A stretch of 64,000 nt of DNA from NCBI GenBank assembly GCA_024516155.1, contig JAJJXM010000055.1, positions 1 through 64,000 of the forward strand, in the 5' to 3' direction. The position numbers were made by a program, and so were the translations under genes. The notes under the pieces are model-generated. The model was not told where the DNA came from, searched no databases, and was given only the letters and a program-made list of their open reading frames with translations. The DNA is from Pyronema omphalodes. Its lineage: Eukaryota; Ascomycota; Pezizomycetes; Pezizales; Pyronemataceae. Of this stretch, positions 11,088 to 22,600 are shown in pieces. Every line of letters starts with the position of its first letter. Position 1 is the first letter of the stretch.

Positions 11088-11990
11088 GAAACCGAAGTCA
11101 GTTTGATGGAGCTCGAAAATTCTTGTATTATTAGCGTTTCAAAATGGAAGCTTTTGTACTCTAAAATGTACGTATCCACTATGGTACATTTTCGCCACCA
11201 AGATTGTATATGATATACGAGTTCCCCACCAAAAAACATATACATGCGAAGAATCTAAACAGCATTTATACCGATCATTTGTTTAAAAATTTGATTTATA
11301 ATCGCATGTGTATAAATATTTCACTAGCGTGAAAATCTATACAGGCAATTGTATAAGATTCTTCGGTTTATAATTGCATATGTATAGATTTTCCATCATC
11401 GTGGAAACACTCACAAGTGAGTCCATGGGGTTTTCGGAGCACATATGTTTATCGATGATAATATCTACCGATTACCATAGTGCACCACATTTCTGAATTA
11501 CATATTCCTTCCCCTGCCAATTGAATAACCTAACCAGTTCTTCAATAAAAGTGATTTCAATCATCTTCCATTGACCTACGCGTGGTTTGTATATTAATTG
11601 CCCAATCCGTCCAATAAGTAAAGTCTTCAGTGTATTCAAGATCAATTGTTTGGTCATCAGAAAAAGTGATTGATAAAATCATGTATCATACAAAATTACA
11701 AGACAGTTACCGACCACCATGCCAGAAAAAATAATGAACATTTATTAATCTTTTTTACCATCCTCTTCCCCTTCCTCAACCAGCATCACCTCTTACCCTG
11801 CACTGATCTCTGCCATATCCCCCTCGATATCCATTATGGCATCTGTACTGATCCCAGTTCATACAAACCCCCTCAACAATGTTCCTCGCCACTCTGATTT
11901 CCCCCCATTTCTCAAGCTGCCTTATTAAAAGCACATGAGCCTTCAACGGCACACCATAGTATGTTCCTATTCGTTCCCCATAGCTTGTCG

Positions 11991-12485
11991 TTATTCCTCC
12001 ATTTCAACGATAGCTCTATGACATGCATAGCCATAGATAGTCTCAAACCCCAAGATATGGTCTCTCCTGAAATTGCGTTGATAGATTTCCCGCCACTTTT
12101 GTAGTGCCACATCTAAATTGCTGTGTAGGTCATCGCCCTTGAGTAAGAATATGTAGTAGTCGGCATTTCCCTCATTGCATTGGACTTGCTTGGGTTTTTC
12201 TTTTGGCGGTTGAGGTGTATGAAGATTTTTGAACTGGAGCAACCACCTGCTGAATATCCACAGCGTCGGCAAAAGGGATAGGAGCCTATGCCAGCAAGTG
12301 TGTGCCCTGTTCATTGACGTCATAGTGAAACCGAATTTGGAGCTATGGTGCGCCGGCGAAAACACACACGAACGGGGCTGTTGTGCGGCAGTGGGGAGAC
12401 GGAGGTGGAACCCTGCTGTACAGGAACTATGGGCTAGCGCCGCCTTAAACAAGGTTGAGAGGAAGTATAGAAATCCCCCATCCAC
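11991..12485 (-). CDS. Hypothetical ORF, 164 residues
   Basis: An uninterrupted frame whose C-terminal 80 residues have ordinary protein composition (NEGNADYYIFLLKGDD, ALQKWREIYQRNF, GFETIYGYACHRAIVEMEE). The first half is low-quality sequence, so the true start could be downstream or behind an intron. I recognise no family, and no neighbour suggests a role. It could equally be a remnant inside a decayed repeat element. Confidence 0.25.
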   Translation of the reverse strand: MDGGFLYFLSTLFKAALAHSSCTAGFHLRLPTAAQQPRSCVFSPAHHSSKFGFTMTSMNRAHTCWHRLLSLLPTLWIFSRWLLQFKNLHTPQPPKEKPKQVQCNEGNADYYIFLLKGDDLHSNLDVALQKWREIYQRNFRRDHILGFETIYGYACHRAIVEMEE

Positions 12486-13094
12486 GAGTAGTTTGACAAC
12501 GCTACATCCACCTCATCGACAATATCCTACTCTCCAATGTCTTTCTAATACGGTACAGAACAACGATGAAAAAAGCAACGTACAATAGCATCAATTACCT
12601 GAGATATCGAACCCCACCTGCACGATCAAAAGGATGACAATTCAAAATGTGTACATCACACCTCCCAGTTGTACAAACCAGTTTGAAATGATAGCCCAAA
12701 CGGACTGTATGGACTGTTGGAATATGAGAACTATACGGTGACCCAGTTCAGTTTACTGTTAGTAGTATAAACCGGTTCAACTGCAAAACCTAGTTAATCG
12801 ACTGCAAGGCTTGGCAAACCAGAAGAACTGTTGAAAACTGCAAAAACCGGTTTGTCCAGAGGATATGGTTAATGAAACGGCAACGAATATTATTCAGCGC
12901 ATACATAACAAAATTGGATACTGATCGAGTGTTCAGGAATCACAGCCGATGCCTCCGATGACAGCTCTTAAGCCCACTAATGGCCTCCAGAGTATGCCTG
13001 CCTGCATTCAATGGCGGTCCAAAATAATGATCCGCTTGCATTGGGGCAACAGCAGCTCTTTTTTTTTTAATTCTTTGAGTTTTTTATTTTCTCA

Positions 13095-13305
13095 TTTTTT
13101 TGTTATTTTTGTTATTTTTGTTATTTTTGTTATTTTTGTTATTTTTGTTATTTTTGTTATTTTTGTTATTTTTGTTATTTTTGTTATTTTTGTTATTTTT
13201 GTTATTTTTGTTATTTTTGTTATTTTTTTTGTTTTTGTTGTTTTTGTTGTTTTTGTTATTTTGTTGTTTTTGATGTTTTTGATGTTTTTGTTGTGTTTTC
13301 TTTTT
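13095..13305. repeat. Minisatellite of 9-bp TTTTTGTTA units
   Basis: About fourteen perfect TTTTTGTTA units to about 13225, then related TTTTTGTTG/TTTTTGATG units. It gives periodic open frames on both strands (VIF and NKN repeats) that are not genes. Confidence 0.95.
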
Positions 13306-13424
13306 TCCCAATATGTATAGTAGTGCTCGTCTGAATAAACAGAAATTCTACCACATTATTTCAATAAATCATTGGTAATTTAGCTAGTATTGTGATGTTT
13401 TCAGTCCGAATTTTTTGTTTACAT

Positions 13425-13560
13425 TATAGAATGTTATATCTTTTTTTTATCTACGGAATTGTATATTTTATAAAATGTTATATCTTTTTTTTATCTACTG
13501 GATTGTATTTCTCGTGGAAAGTTATATCTTTTTGTTATCCCCGCGATTGTATTTCTTCTG
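13425..13560. repeat. Three imperfect tandem repeats of about 55 bp, AT-rich
   Basis: Units of the form GTTATATCTTTTTTTTATCTAC followed by GGATTGTAT(T), repeated three times with increasing divergence. No gene is seen between here and 14040. Confidence 0.7.
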
Positions 13561-14039
13561 TTGTGGTATAAACGGGTATATCACATGTTTAAAATTGTAT
13601 ATGTAAATGATAAACCTGTTTTATCCCACTAGGCAAACATATACAGAAAGACTGTATAAAACTTATACCATTACATGTACCATAGGGATCTGAGTGACGT
13701 GCAGTGAATCAGAAAAAGGCCGGAATCAATTCGAGTACACGGTTTTGGAGGTCTTCTGCAGGATTTTCACCCCCAATGGACCACAATTTTCTTCTTCAGA
13801 GGAAATGTGGTGGTTTCTAGGTGTAGTGACTGACATCTCCTGTCGCGGGAAAGTACTGGGAGTCTGGGAATCACAAGTCGCACCGACAAGACAATTTCAT
13901 CCGGACACGAGTTTCGGACGTGAACCGACCATGGCGGCCTCTTAAATCAAGAGAGTCAAAGTAACCCCTAACCCCTGATTACAGATGTTTAAATAATAAA
14001 TAACTGCTGAACATTCAATTAGTACTCTTACAATGGGTA

Positions 14040-15988
14040 TCAATGCCTTTCAGCCTCCTCACAAAACTCCTTTGGCAACGCCGGTCTTATCTTCCTCGGA
14101 CGTCGCTTTGTTACAGCAGGTAAGAAAATATGTACATGTTCTGTCGGCCCTTCTCCTTGTGTACGAATAGTATAAGTGACAGTTTCCTCTTTATACCTCC
14201 ATCTTTCCTTAGGTAAAGCTTCTCCAGCCTCAGACGGCGAAGGTGCATGAATGTATGAATGACGCTGCTGCCTCGGTACCGTTGCTGGAGGCGTTTCCTT
14301 ACGGGGTGTCTCGGGACGAATCCTAAAAAAGACTCCTCATGAATATCCTTGTGGTCGCGGTCATGCATGCTCGGCATTGGCAGTAAGGATTCATCGTCTA
14401 GTGAAAAAGCAACTGACTTTCTCCGTCGCCGAAGTGTTGGTCGAGAATCCGCATCATCTTGGGACGTAACGGATTCGGCAACGCTCGTAGCCTCACTAGC
14501 ACTGCTGCTATAAGGATATAATGAGTTTCCGGCGCTTGCGTCCGGGGTCGGAAGGCCTGTGAAAACGTTCGCATGTTTAGGGAGCGTGTCGTCGGTACCC
14601 CTCTCCTTCCTTCGTTTCCCTTTCTTCTCTTTCTTCCTAATATCATCTTCCTCATCCGAATTCCCTCCGGTTAGTCGCCGCCACATACTCCGAGAGTGGC
14701 GCTGTTTCGGTACTCGTGGATCAAGATTGAAGACTCTTGCTACCCCCGAATTGGAGAGAATACCGTCGAAACCTGGGATGTGAATTGGTTCGAGTCAGAG
14801 TTCGGCACGGTCCGTCCGGTCCCGTCCTGGCCAAGGACGGGACCGGACCGCCACTCGCGGTCCCGTCCTGTAGTAAGACCAGGACCGGCCGTCCTGGAGG
14901 CACCATGGACGGGACGGACCGCGGGTGACCGTGGGTGACCACGACTAGCGTCACTGCCGGTCACTCGCAACCCGCAATTTTTTTACTACGGCTCATGGTG
15001 TTTTCCTTAGATAATTCTGATGCATCGCACGAGTTAAAGTCACCTATATGAAATTACTTGCAAACAAAAAAAAACTATACTGATGCATAAGAAAGCTCCT
15101 GCCCCCTACACTACACTGCATCCTTCCCCCGGCACATTGAACTCCAATACCTTAATTGAGCTGAGTAGGCCCCGTTGGTGTAAAGAGATCACTGTTAAGT
15201 GTCGACAAAGCAGAAGAGATTGTGCTTTCTCCATCCAGTATATCCTTCTCAAATGAGATGGACTCCGGAGAGGACAGGCAAGGTGTTCTGCTCCTGGTCG
15301 GAACAGGGGTTGATGACGATGATGAGGACATGTTGATATTTCTACGGTGTTCTATATCGAGTGATAGCTGTGGATGTTCGACTTATACGGCAATGAAGGA
15401 ACTGGAAAATTCTTGCAGGTAGAAGATAGAATAGTAGAAGATAGAACGAGAAGGACAGAAGAAATACCTATAGCGTAATCGTACTTTACTAAGAAAAAAT
15501 AATAACATCAAGCTACCATAAGCAGTCAAACTATTGCTGGGTGGAGCGTGCACCTGCAGTGGGGTGCAAAAGTTTTAATCAAGTGCAGCATGAAGGGTTC
15601 ATACTGAAGTGCTGAAAACGTCACTGCTGCGGTCCATAATATCTGGCAAACTTGAACCAAACGGCCCCCTGCACACTAGCGCACCCAAAGACCACGGTCC
15701 TGCCGTCACCCGCCGTCCCGTCCGGTCTTTTGAGTTCGAGGACGGGACCGGACCACCTAGTGGCCGTCCGTCCAGGAAGGTGGACGGGACCGGACCACCA
15801 GCGTGGTCCCGTCCGGTCCGCCGTCCTGGACGGACCGTGCCGAACTCTGGTTCGAGTTCGGGTTCTGGAGGGGCAGGTTTGAAGATTGAAAGAAATTTGT
15901 CTTCATAGGTCGAGGAGGCCATCGAAATCGCACGGGATATTGATTCGGTGGAGTTACTGGACGACCCTGAAGGAGTCTCAGATGCCAT
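14040..15988 (-). pseudogene. Unknown Ser/charged-rich protein gene, coding exon split by a hAT element
   Basis: The reading frame from ATG 15988 (MASETPSGSSSNSTES, then FLSIFKPAPPEPE) runs to 15858. It resumes after the inserted element at 14795 in the same frame (IHIPGFDGILSNSGV, then NLDPRVPKQRHSRS) and goes through a Lys/Glu-rich block (RKKEKKGKRRKERG), LPTPDASAG, a Ser-rich stretch and RRRRKSVAFSLDDESL. A plausible last exon, 14040-14105, encodes RRPRKIRPALPKEFCEEAERH and a TGA. The splice sites joining it (about 14105-14200) were not settled. The joined product looks intrinsically disordered with short basic motifs. No family recognised. The insertion adds stops, so this allele is probably null. 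Confidence 0.5.
14796..15849. mobile_element. Non-autonomous hAT-type element, 1054 bp
   Basis: Perfect 8-bp target duplication GTTCGAGT at 14788-14795 and 15850-15857. Inverted ends are CAGAGTTCGGCACGG and CCGTGCCGAACTCTG, the CAG-start plus 8-bp duplication typical of hAT elements. About 130 bp inside each end is a GC-rich array of GGACGGGACCGGACC-like words in opposite orientation, as hAT subterminal repeats often are. No transposase frame lies inside (longest frame 66 codons), so it must be mobilised in trans. It sits in the coding exon of the gene at 14040-15988. Confidence 0.88.
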
Positions 15989-16661
15989 TGAAGATCGTGA
16001 AGAGCGAATGACTGTTGTAACAGAGGGGGTAGTGTAAAAACTAGACCAAATGCTGCAATGGATTAAGGATAAGGTAGGCTTGCTTGTTTGTGTAAGGTGG
16101 AGGATACAGTTGCTGTTAGGAGATGATAAAGATGGATGCTAGTTGGCAAAACAAAACATCTATGTGCTCCATGATCTACTCTAGACGCGATGTGTGCCAG
16201 TATCGCATATGGTTGCCGAGCAGAGATTGTTCCAACGATCGGATTACGCGAGCTTATATTGGTCCCCGAATACGGTCTGCTCCAACCAGACTTTTGCTGA
16301 CCAATCGGCGACTTCAAAAAATAGAAATTGATAAAAGATGGCGCGTTCTGTCCTACAGGTTTCTTGAAAACAAATAATTACTATTAAACAGGCATCCTGA
16401 ACGAATTCGGAGAATATTTTGGGCACGTACTACACCTGAATGGAAACATTCTTTTGGAGAGAGTGATAGAAATGAATTGGTTCATCAAGAGATATTACAA
16501 TACAGTCAGAACAAAGAATCATAAAAATCGAACGACAAAAGATGGTGACAGGACCCGCCCTATTCATATTTATCGCATCTCCCACATATTAACCATAAAT
16601 AGCACCATACTCCATCCAATGCAACGCCCTTCAAATGCAACCCTCCAAATGCGACTGATAT
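15989..16661. other. Intergenic, nothing recognised
   Basis: Upstream of the gene at 14040-15988 and downstream of the Hsp20 gene. No convincing frame, RNA gene or repeat was seen. Confidence 0.5.
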
Positions 16662-17216
16662 CTACAAAATCTCAATCTTTCTCGCTCTCTTCTTCTGCAT
16701 CTTCGGCACTACCACCTTCAAGATACCGTGTTCAAGACTAGCCCTAACCCGTTCCACATCTACATCTGTGGGGAATCTAAAGCTCCTCGAGAATTCTCCG
16801 GTCGACCTTTCCGAAATCCAAACCTTTGGTCCGGCCTTTTCCTTTTTCTTCTTCTTCGTCTCCGTCTTTCCCTCTACTTTTTCTTTGGCAGCCTGACTGG
16901 CAGTGCCCTCGATCTTCTTTTGCTCATCGGAGCTAGCAGGTTCAATTTCCTTCTGTTTCCCCTTCTCATTTCTCCACCCTTCCAAAGACCTCTCAATCCG
17001 TCCTTGGACCAATAAAGTATTATCATCCGTAAACTCAATCGAGATACTTTTCTTATCCGAGACACCGGGGACTTCTCCTTCAAGAATGTAGGAGTCCTTG
17101 GTTTCGTGAACGTCGAAGTTGGGCGAGAAAGCACTACGGCTCGTAGATCGGTTGGAGTCCCCCAAAAGTTGGAGGATGTCGGTGGGGAATGACATGGTGG
17201 ATGGTTGAATTAGCAT
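16662..17216 (-). CDS. Small heat-shock protein, Hsp20/alpha-crystallin family
   Basis: ATP-independent chaperone that holds unfolding proteins, probably cytosolic. The 184-residue product is intronless. The alpha-crystallin domain starts around residue 30 (FSPNFDVHETKDSYILEGEVPGV). It is interrupted by a charged Lys/Glu/Ser insert of about 60 residues (EKGKQKEIEPASSDEQ to KKKKKEKAGPKVW), as in fungal HSP30 proteins. It resumes with SFRFPTDVDVERVRASLEHGILKVVVPK, containing the G-I-L-K-V-V-V signature. Two Met codons near the start (MLIQPSTMSFPTD) are possible; the second gives a more usual N-terminus. A TATA-like ATAAATA lies about 175 bp upstream. No clear perfect heat-shock element was found by eye. 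Confidence 0.92.
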   Translation of the reverse strand: MLIQPSTMSFPTDILQLLGDSNRSTSRSAFSPNFDVHETKDSYILEGEVPGVSDKKSISIEFTDDNTLLVQGRIERSLEGWRNEKGKQKEIEPASSDEQKKIEGTASQAAKEKVEGKTETKKKKKEKAGPKVWISERSTGEFSRSFRFPTDVDVERVRASLEHGILKVVVPKMQKKRARKIEIL

Positions 17217-18541
17217 TGTGGCTATTTTGTTGTGTTGACGTTTTGGTGTTAAGATGCAAAGTGAGGTTTCGTGATCGGCGATTGAAAGATGTAGATTGAG
17301 TAGTTGAAAAGGGTTGAGCTCAAGATTATTCGTCGGTATATGCTGATTTGATGTTTGTACTGATCAGTCTCAGGAATCAGGAAACATCAGGGTATTTATG
17401 TTTGCAGTGGTGGAGTTACTGAGCCGCAGGGAGCTTATGATATCACTCGCACATCAACGGTCGCCAATGCCAAGACTCTAGGGTTGGGGTTTCTAGGGGA
17501 TTCGAGTAACATCGCCCTAACTTCGCGAATCATCAAGACGTGAGTGCACGTTGTCCCGGCGCGTACGCTGCTCCCCATTGTGCACCGTACACTTTCTGGT
17601 CGGCCTCGCGGTTTGTTTTGAAGAGAGACGGACGACAAAGTGGTTGTCGATATGGAAGTAAACGCGCTGGTCGGGAGACGTGCGCACGGAGGCGTTGGCG
17701 ATGAGCACTCTCCGCCACAGATACGCCTGAGTCATTCATTTTTGGTGTAGGGGTAATAGGCATTGTAGACCTTTGCTCATTATCACCGATAATGGTTAGT
17801 GTGCGTCTTCGCCGCGCTTGCTGCGGGTGTTGCGCACGGCAACCACCTTTCAATTACATTTCACGTGACCAACATGAGGACTACAAATATAGGGTACTCG
17901 GTAAAATTTCGCGTGTTACCAGCTCAAACTTCATGTGAGCTTCGGATTCTCGTAGTTCCATTCCAAGCGCCCGTTAATTTCTCACGGCGGTGATGCATTA
18001 GTAGGGTTCGGCCTGGCAGGGGTTTTTCGGATTTCGGAAGTAAAAGCTGATAGGTTCTGGTGTCCAAACTTCACGGAAAAGGTAGGGTAGAAGACGGAGA
18101 TCTGAGGGGAAACAGGGCTCAGAATGTAGATACGGGAGAAAATTGATAAGATAAAGAATGGGGACTATATGCCACAAAACCTGATGTATGCTCCACAGCG
18201 AATCTTAACAGGACCTAGGGTAACAGCTGGTAAAGCCTTGAGGTTTAGAGCTTTATTAAAATCAATCAATAAGAAGTCTTGGAAAAACCATTGTATCGAT
18301 AGACCTATCATCTCCAAGAATGCTTATAATTTTGGTGTACAATTCCAGTGGCTTCTGCTACAGTTTCACCGAAAACTGCCCCACTCCTTCTCCCGTCCTC
18401 GTCCCCTTCTGTCCGTTCCGCCCTGCTGTTCTCTAACCCCCCCCCCCCCCCCCCGCTCCTTTCCCGTACTCCACCTTCGCTTCCCTTCCGCTTCATTCTC
18501 CTCTCATGTTTTCTCGTCGAACAACTAGTTCAAAACTCTTA
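17217..18541. other. Intergenic, with an 18-bp C run
   Basis: Holds the upstream region of the Hsp20 gene (to about 17450), then sequence without a supported gene. A C18 homopolymer at 18437-18454 lies about 90 bp past the stop codon of the zinc-finger gene, so it would read as poly-G in a read-through transcript of that gene. Confidence 0.6.
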
Positions 18542-19650
18542 CTAATCATCATCATCATCATCATCCTCATCTTCGCTATCAGTCTCCACGATCTGATCAC
18601 AAGCCTCCTCTAATGTATCCAAAACATTCCTTAAGCTTCTCAATACATCTTTGAGCTTCCGGCTTGTTCTTCTTCTTTCCATCCCGGATCTTTGCCGAAT
18701 AGCTGAAACGCCACTTCTATTGTCTCCATTCGGGACATGACGTTTATTGCCTTTGCGATGCTTTTTCGATATATGATCGCGCAAGTTGTCCTTACGTGAA
18801 AACCCATGGCCTTTGATGTGTCGGCCACAATGAGGTTCTGGACATGTGAATGGTTTGGAATGTGTGTTTTGATGCCGTCTGGTAATTAACCATGATTAGA
18901 TGGGCCTCTCGAAATTTCAGGGAGGGGGGGGGGGGGGGGGGGGGGATTGGAATGGAGTTTTAATTACCGTACCTCCAGGCTGTTTTAGCTCCGTGACCTT
19001 GGAAGATCTTGTCCTTCTGAGGACAGGTGGCAATAAAGCATTGGTAAGTCGGGGCTAACTGCTCTGGAATTTCGAAAGTTGAGAGCCCGTCTTTTGGTGT
19101 AGCATTGGTTGTGGTTATATTGGACATGGATGATGGTTCGGACTTGTTTCTGTCAACAGGTAATTGTCTAAGAGAGGAAATGAAAAGATACACATACACT
19201 GTGTTGAGCTTCCATAGATGTATTATGAGGCATGGTGAACTGGAATTGTGTCTCTGTAAGACCTGTGAATAACTGCGGTTGATTTCCTGTAAGATTTGAT
19301 TCAAAACTGTGGGGTACGATTGGAGGATAGTCTTGTTCTATGTTTTGATCTTGGTAGGGATCTTGGGGGAAAATCCCAAAGCTTGGTGGGTTTAAAGTTG
19401 GTTGGTGTCGTAACTGGGTTGAATCAGTACTGGATATGTGTCGTTGGTATTCTGAACGAGTAGCTCCAAATGCGTATGGTGTGCTTGAAGCATCGTATTG
19501 TTCTCTAGAATGATTCTGGTAGGGACTTTGGTAGTTATATTCTTCGACTGATCGGTTTGGTGGAAGGGTCTGTTGTCCTTAGTCAACATTATGGCCTTAG
19601 TGCTCGAGAAATGTTCCTACCAAGTCATGATAGCTAAAATGGTCAGCCAT
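18542..19650 (-). CDS. C2H2 zinc-finger protein, probable transcription factor
   Basis: Exon 1 is 19621-19650 (ATG, MADHFSYHDL). A 51-bp intron (GTAGGA..ACAG, 19570-19620) follows, then a Q/N/P/Y/S-rich exon from 19569 (TLPPNRSVEEYNYQ, PPSFGIFPQDPYQ). A further intron near 19140-19190 could not be settled. The next exon reaches 18973, then comes a 94-bp intron (18879-18972) holding a G22 run and a CTAAT branch-like site. Two fingers span that junction: CFIATC...WRRHQNTH and CPEPHC...FSRKDNLRDHISKKH. The C-terminus is basic, then a predicted helix (KDVLRSLRNVLDTLEEA) and an Asp/Glu tail. Nuclear DNA-binding role inferred from the fingers. Targets unknown. Confidence 0.7.
18924..18945. repeat. 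G22 homopolymer inside the zinc-finger gene intron
   Basis: A 22-bp G run on the + strand, hence poly-C in the sense strand of the - strand intron, about 45 bp before the acceptor. Length is likely unstable. Confidence 0.9.
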
Positions 19651-22600
19651 GTTTGCAGTTATTCCTTTATATTTTTTCAATGAGTGAACACTTACTTTTT
19701 TTATCGCGTCTGTCGGCGTTATACTTATATATATTCGAGGAGAAGTCTGAAAAGAATCATAAAACCGACGGCGATGGTGGAAGATTTATAGTCTTCTGTC
19801 AAACTTCCCTTAGTAAACTTCTATTGGGGTGTATACAAGCACCGCGTTGTACAATGTACAGCTTGCAATTCTAAAGCCTGAGCTGTACCAAATGAGCACA
19901 TTTTCAGGTATGGCCTTGTAGATGCCTTGTTTCCGTAGTTTTTACCCTAACATGTCGTATTTACCTTGCTTAAATCAGGATACAAGTGCTTTGCCGTACT
20001 TCAAAGTCGGCAATACGAGGAAAAGCCTGGGTAAAACCGGACTGACCCCTAGGTAAAACAGGCACGTAACCTTACATTAGCTGCGTTTTATGAAAGGATT
20101 CTAGGCAAATGATCAAAGCCTTATAAAACTAGACATCAATGTAGGCGAAACCATTGCATATTGCCAGCGCGGAAAAGTCTGACGTGACGGCCCAATGCCA
20201 ACTCCCGAGCCGAGAGTTGGAGCAGTCCTTTGTTTTTAAATGTTGTTGACACAGTCTATGGAACTTGATAGGTGTGCAGGCAGTGAAGTCGGTAGTTTTA
20301 AATGCATAACTTCATCTGATTTGTACAGAGGAAGGGAGGAATTTGGTTTCGTGGCACTCGCCTTGCCACGTTTTTCAGATTCTACCGCTCTTTCAGCCCT
20401 CGGCCGCTAGATGGAGCTGTACTGCAAGCGCTGCATATCTACATTATCCTATTGGCTTGTGGCTGAGATACGTTGGGCTTTGGCCACCCACTATATTGTG
20501 CGCAGACGCTGGGATTGTCATAAGACCGTGCGCATTTTTTTGTGCGATATGTGCCGAAAGCCTCAATAGGTGGATGCAGCAAAAAGTCACTGGGGATCTC
20601 GTGCGTCTGATTTAGTGTGCGTTAGGGTGATTTTGTGCAATGCAGGCGGGTGCGTCAGTTCTATGAGTCTGGGAAACCAAGTGGATGCAGCAAAAGAACG
20701 TATTTGCGTATGCGCCGAGGCGCGGGGGTCTTGCATCAAAAAAAAAGATTTCACCACCATACCGGCCCGATGTCTGGCCGGATTCCGGTTGATTGTTTTG
20801 TGCTTATCAACTTCGGTGCTCCTCTGTATATTTGTCGAGAGAAAAGGGCTCTCGGATGGGAACCGAAATTGGTTGACGGTACCTCACCACGCGACGCTTG
20901 GCTTCTTCGCGGTGTTTCCGTCGACCGCTGGTGGAGATGGAGAGCATTCCCCACCAGCGCACCCGCAAACACTGCCGCGAAAGTAACCGTTGACGCGAAA
21001 AGAATAAAAAGATCCTCCTCGAGTTCAACATCCAATATCTCTACCACTTTAAATTTTGGTGGTGATGTTTTGTTTTGTTCGGTGGTGATGTTCTCCCACT
21101 CCTCACGCGAATCCAATATCTCTACCATTTTGAAGCATTCTCAGCGGAATTTGAAGCTTACATAAAACCAACAATCGTAGTCTTTATCTATTTTCGGAAA
21201 CAAGGGTACGCCTGGCACTTTGTTACACCACTGCGCCCGACCTTCGCCCCCCACCCCCCCATGTAGCAGCAAATGCCAAGACAATTAGCTATCATAAAGT
21301 TCTTAATCCCTGCCTTTTCCGAATTATTATTCAACCCTCAGAGTCCAGGTCGCGCTGTTGCTATGTATATGCGAATTGTTTCAGTTACGTCCGCTGTATG
21401 GCACTCTCTAAGGTCATAAATCTCCACCAGAAGCTATGGACAAGAACATAGCCGTTGCCGCGAAATGTAACTTAGGCAGCGCAGAGGTAATCATCCCCAG
21501 TATTAGGTTTGTAATTTGACTATCTATTAATCTAGCCTGATACTCAGACTGCTATCAACGCTGTTTCTGATCTGTCTATGGCACTTATATGGCGACAGTT
21601 GCGCACCTTCGGATGCTTTACTAAACCAATTGCGTCTAATAAGCCAGATATCGCCTTTCTGACTGTTGCAGTTCACCACCCCACCACCACCACCACTCCA
21701 CTAGTTGATAATTTCAAAACTTTGAGCTTTCTATATAGATATGACTGCAATAGCCATCTACATTTATGGGGACAGTATGAAGTCATTTTGGAAGTCGCTT
21801 CACCCTACATGCACCATCTTCAAAATTGACAACCACATTGATTTTACATCCAGGCATGGCCTTCGTCCCATGGGCATTACCCAAGCCGCTACCATCGTCT
21901 TACAGCAGGAAGCTCTGGTTTCTGAAGACACAGATATTCACCGGCTATCGACCCTGTGATTGGAATCAAATGATATCAAACAACAGCGTTCAATAGACCG
22001 TAACGTTGTGGCAATGATGACAGGGATTCACAGTTCTGGAGAAGACGCCCGCGTTGAGTCAGTACTATAGAGCGAGCAGAATTACCAGTAGTGTATGCAA
22101 AGCAGTATTATCAGTGTAAGCGAGAACTATTATCTGTTGGCGGTGATCAATCCACCATAGTAATAACACAGTCAAATGGATACCGATCGCGCATCCTTGC
22201 CACAGCGAGGAAAGCAAAATCAGAAACTTTAGGCGTTCGAAGCCTAGGCAAGTTTGGGACGCGGTTAAGCTGCCCCTTCTCCTTGGTGGAGTCAAACTGT
22301 GGCCAGAATCCAATCTAAAATGTCGACTTTTCCCTGGCGAAAGGACGGGGAGGTGGCCTGGGGAAGCAGGGTTTATATAGGCTGTGCCAAGCCGTCAAGT
22401 GCTAAGCTCACTGTTATTTCAAAATGTTGTCCCCATCAAAAGGCCGAGGGCTAATCATTACAGCGTTCAGGGCGCAGTTTCAAGAGTTGCCACTTTATGA
22501 GATCGATTCTGCGCCGTACGTCATTCAAAGCTCAGCTTATCCAGTCAATGATAATAAACAGAGATATGGAGTAATAAAGCGTGGAAGCTTGGGAGCTGGG

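Larger units (their letters stand above)
11175..13685. other. AT-rich interval with inverted ends, possible old DNA element
   Basis: CTATGGTACAT near 11176 and ATGTACCATAG near 13670 form an 11-bp inverted pair about 2.5 kb apart. Both flanks hold AT-rich sub-repeats of the TTTATAAT-GCAT-TGTATA type (11280-11400 and 13560-13670). Between them are a weak ORF, a minisatellite and stretches rich in AACCGGTT/AACCAGTT-like words (12660-12860). No target duplication or transposase is recognised, so this stays tentative. Confidence 0.25.

Noticed and set aside
13084..13320. Long frames on both strands reading VIFVIF or NKNNKN
   Set aside because: They are translations of the 9-bp TTTTTGTTA minisatellite, with no non-repeat coding part.
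14721..14970. Several overlapping Arg/Gly/Pro-rich frames (also 15599-15908)
   Set aside because: They are the GC-rich subterminal arms of the hAT element, open in many phases.
17435..17853. Overlapping - strand frames upstream of Hsp20
   Set aside because: Three frames of similar length overlap with no domain or codon pattern; likely chance.
20343..21266. Chain of + strand frames as a gene
   Set aside because: Frames overlap in different phases, no recognisable domain and no convincing splice sites.
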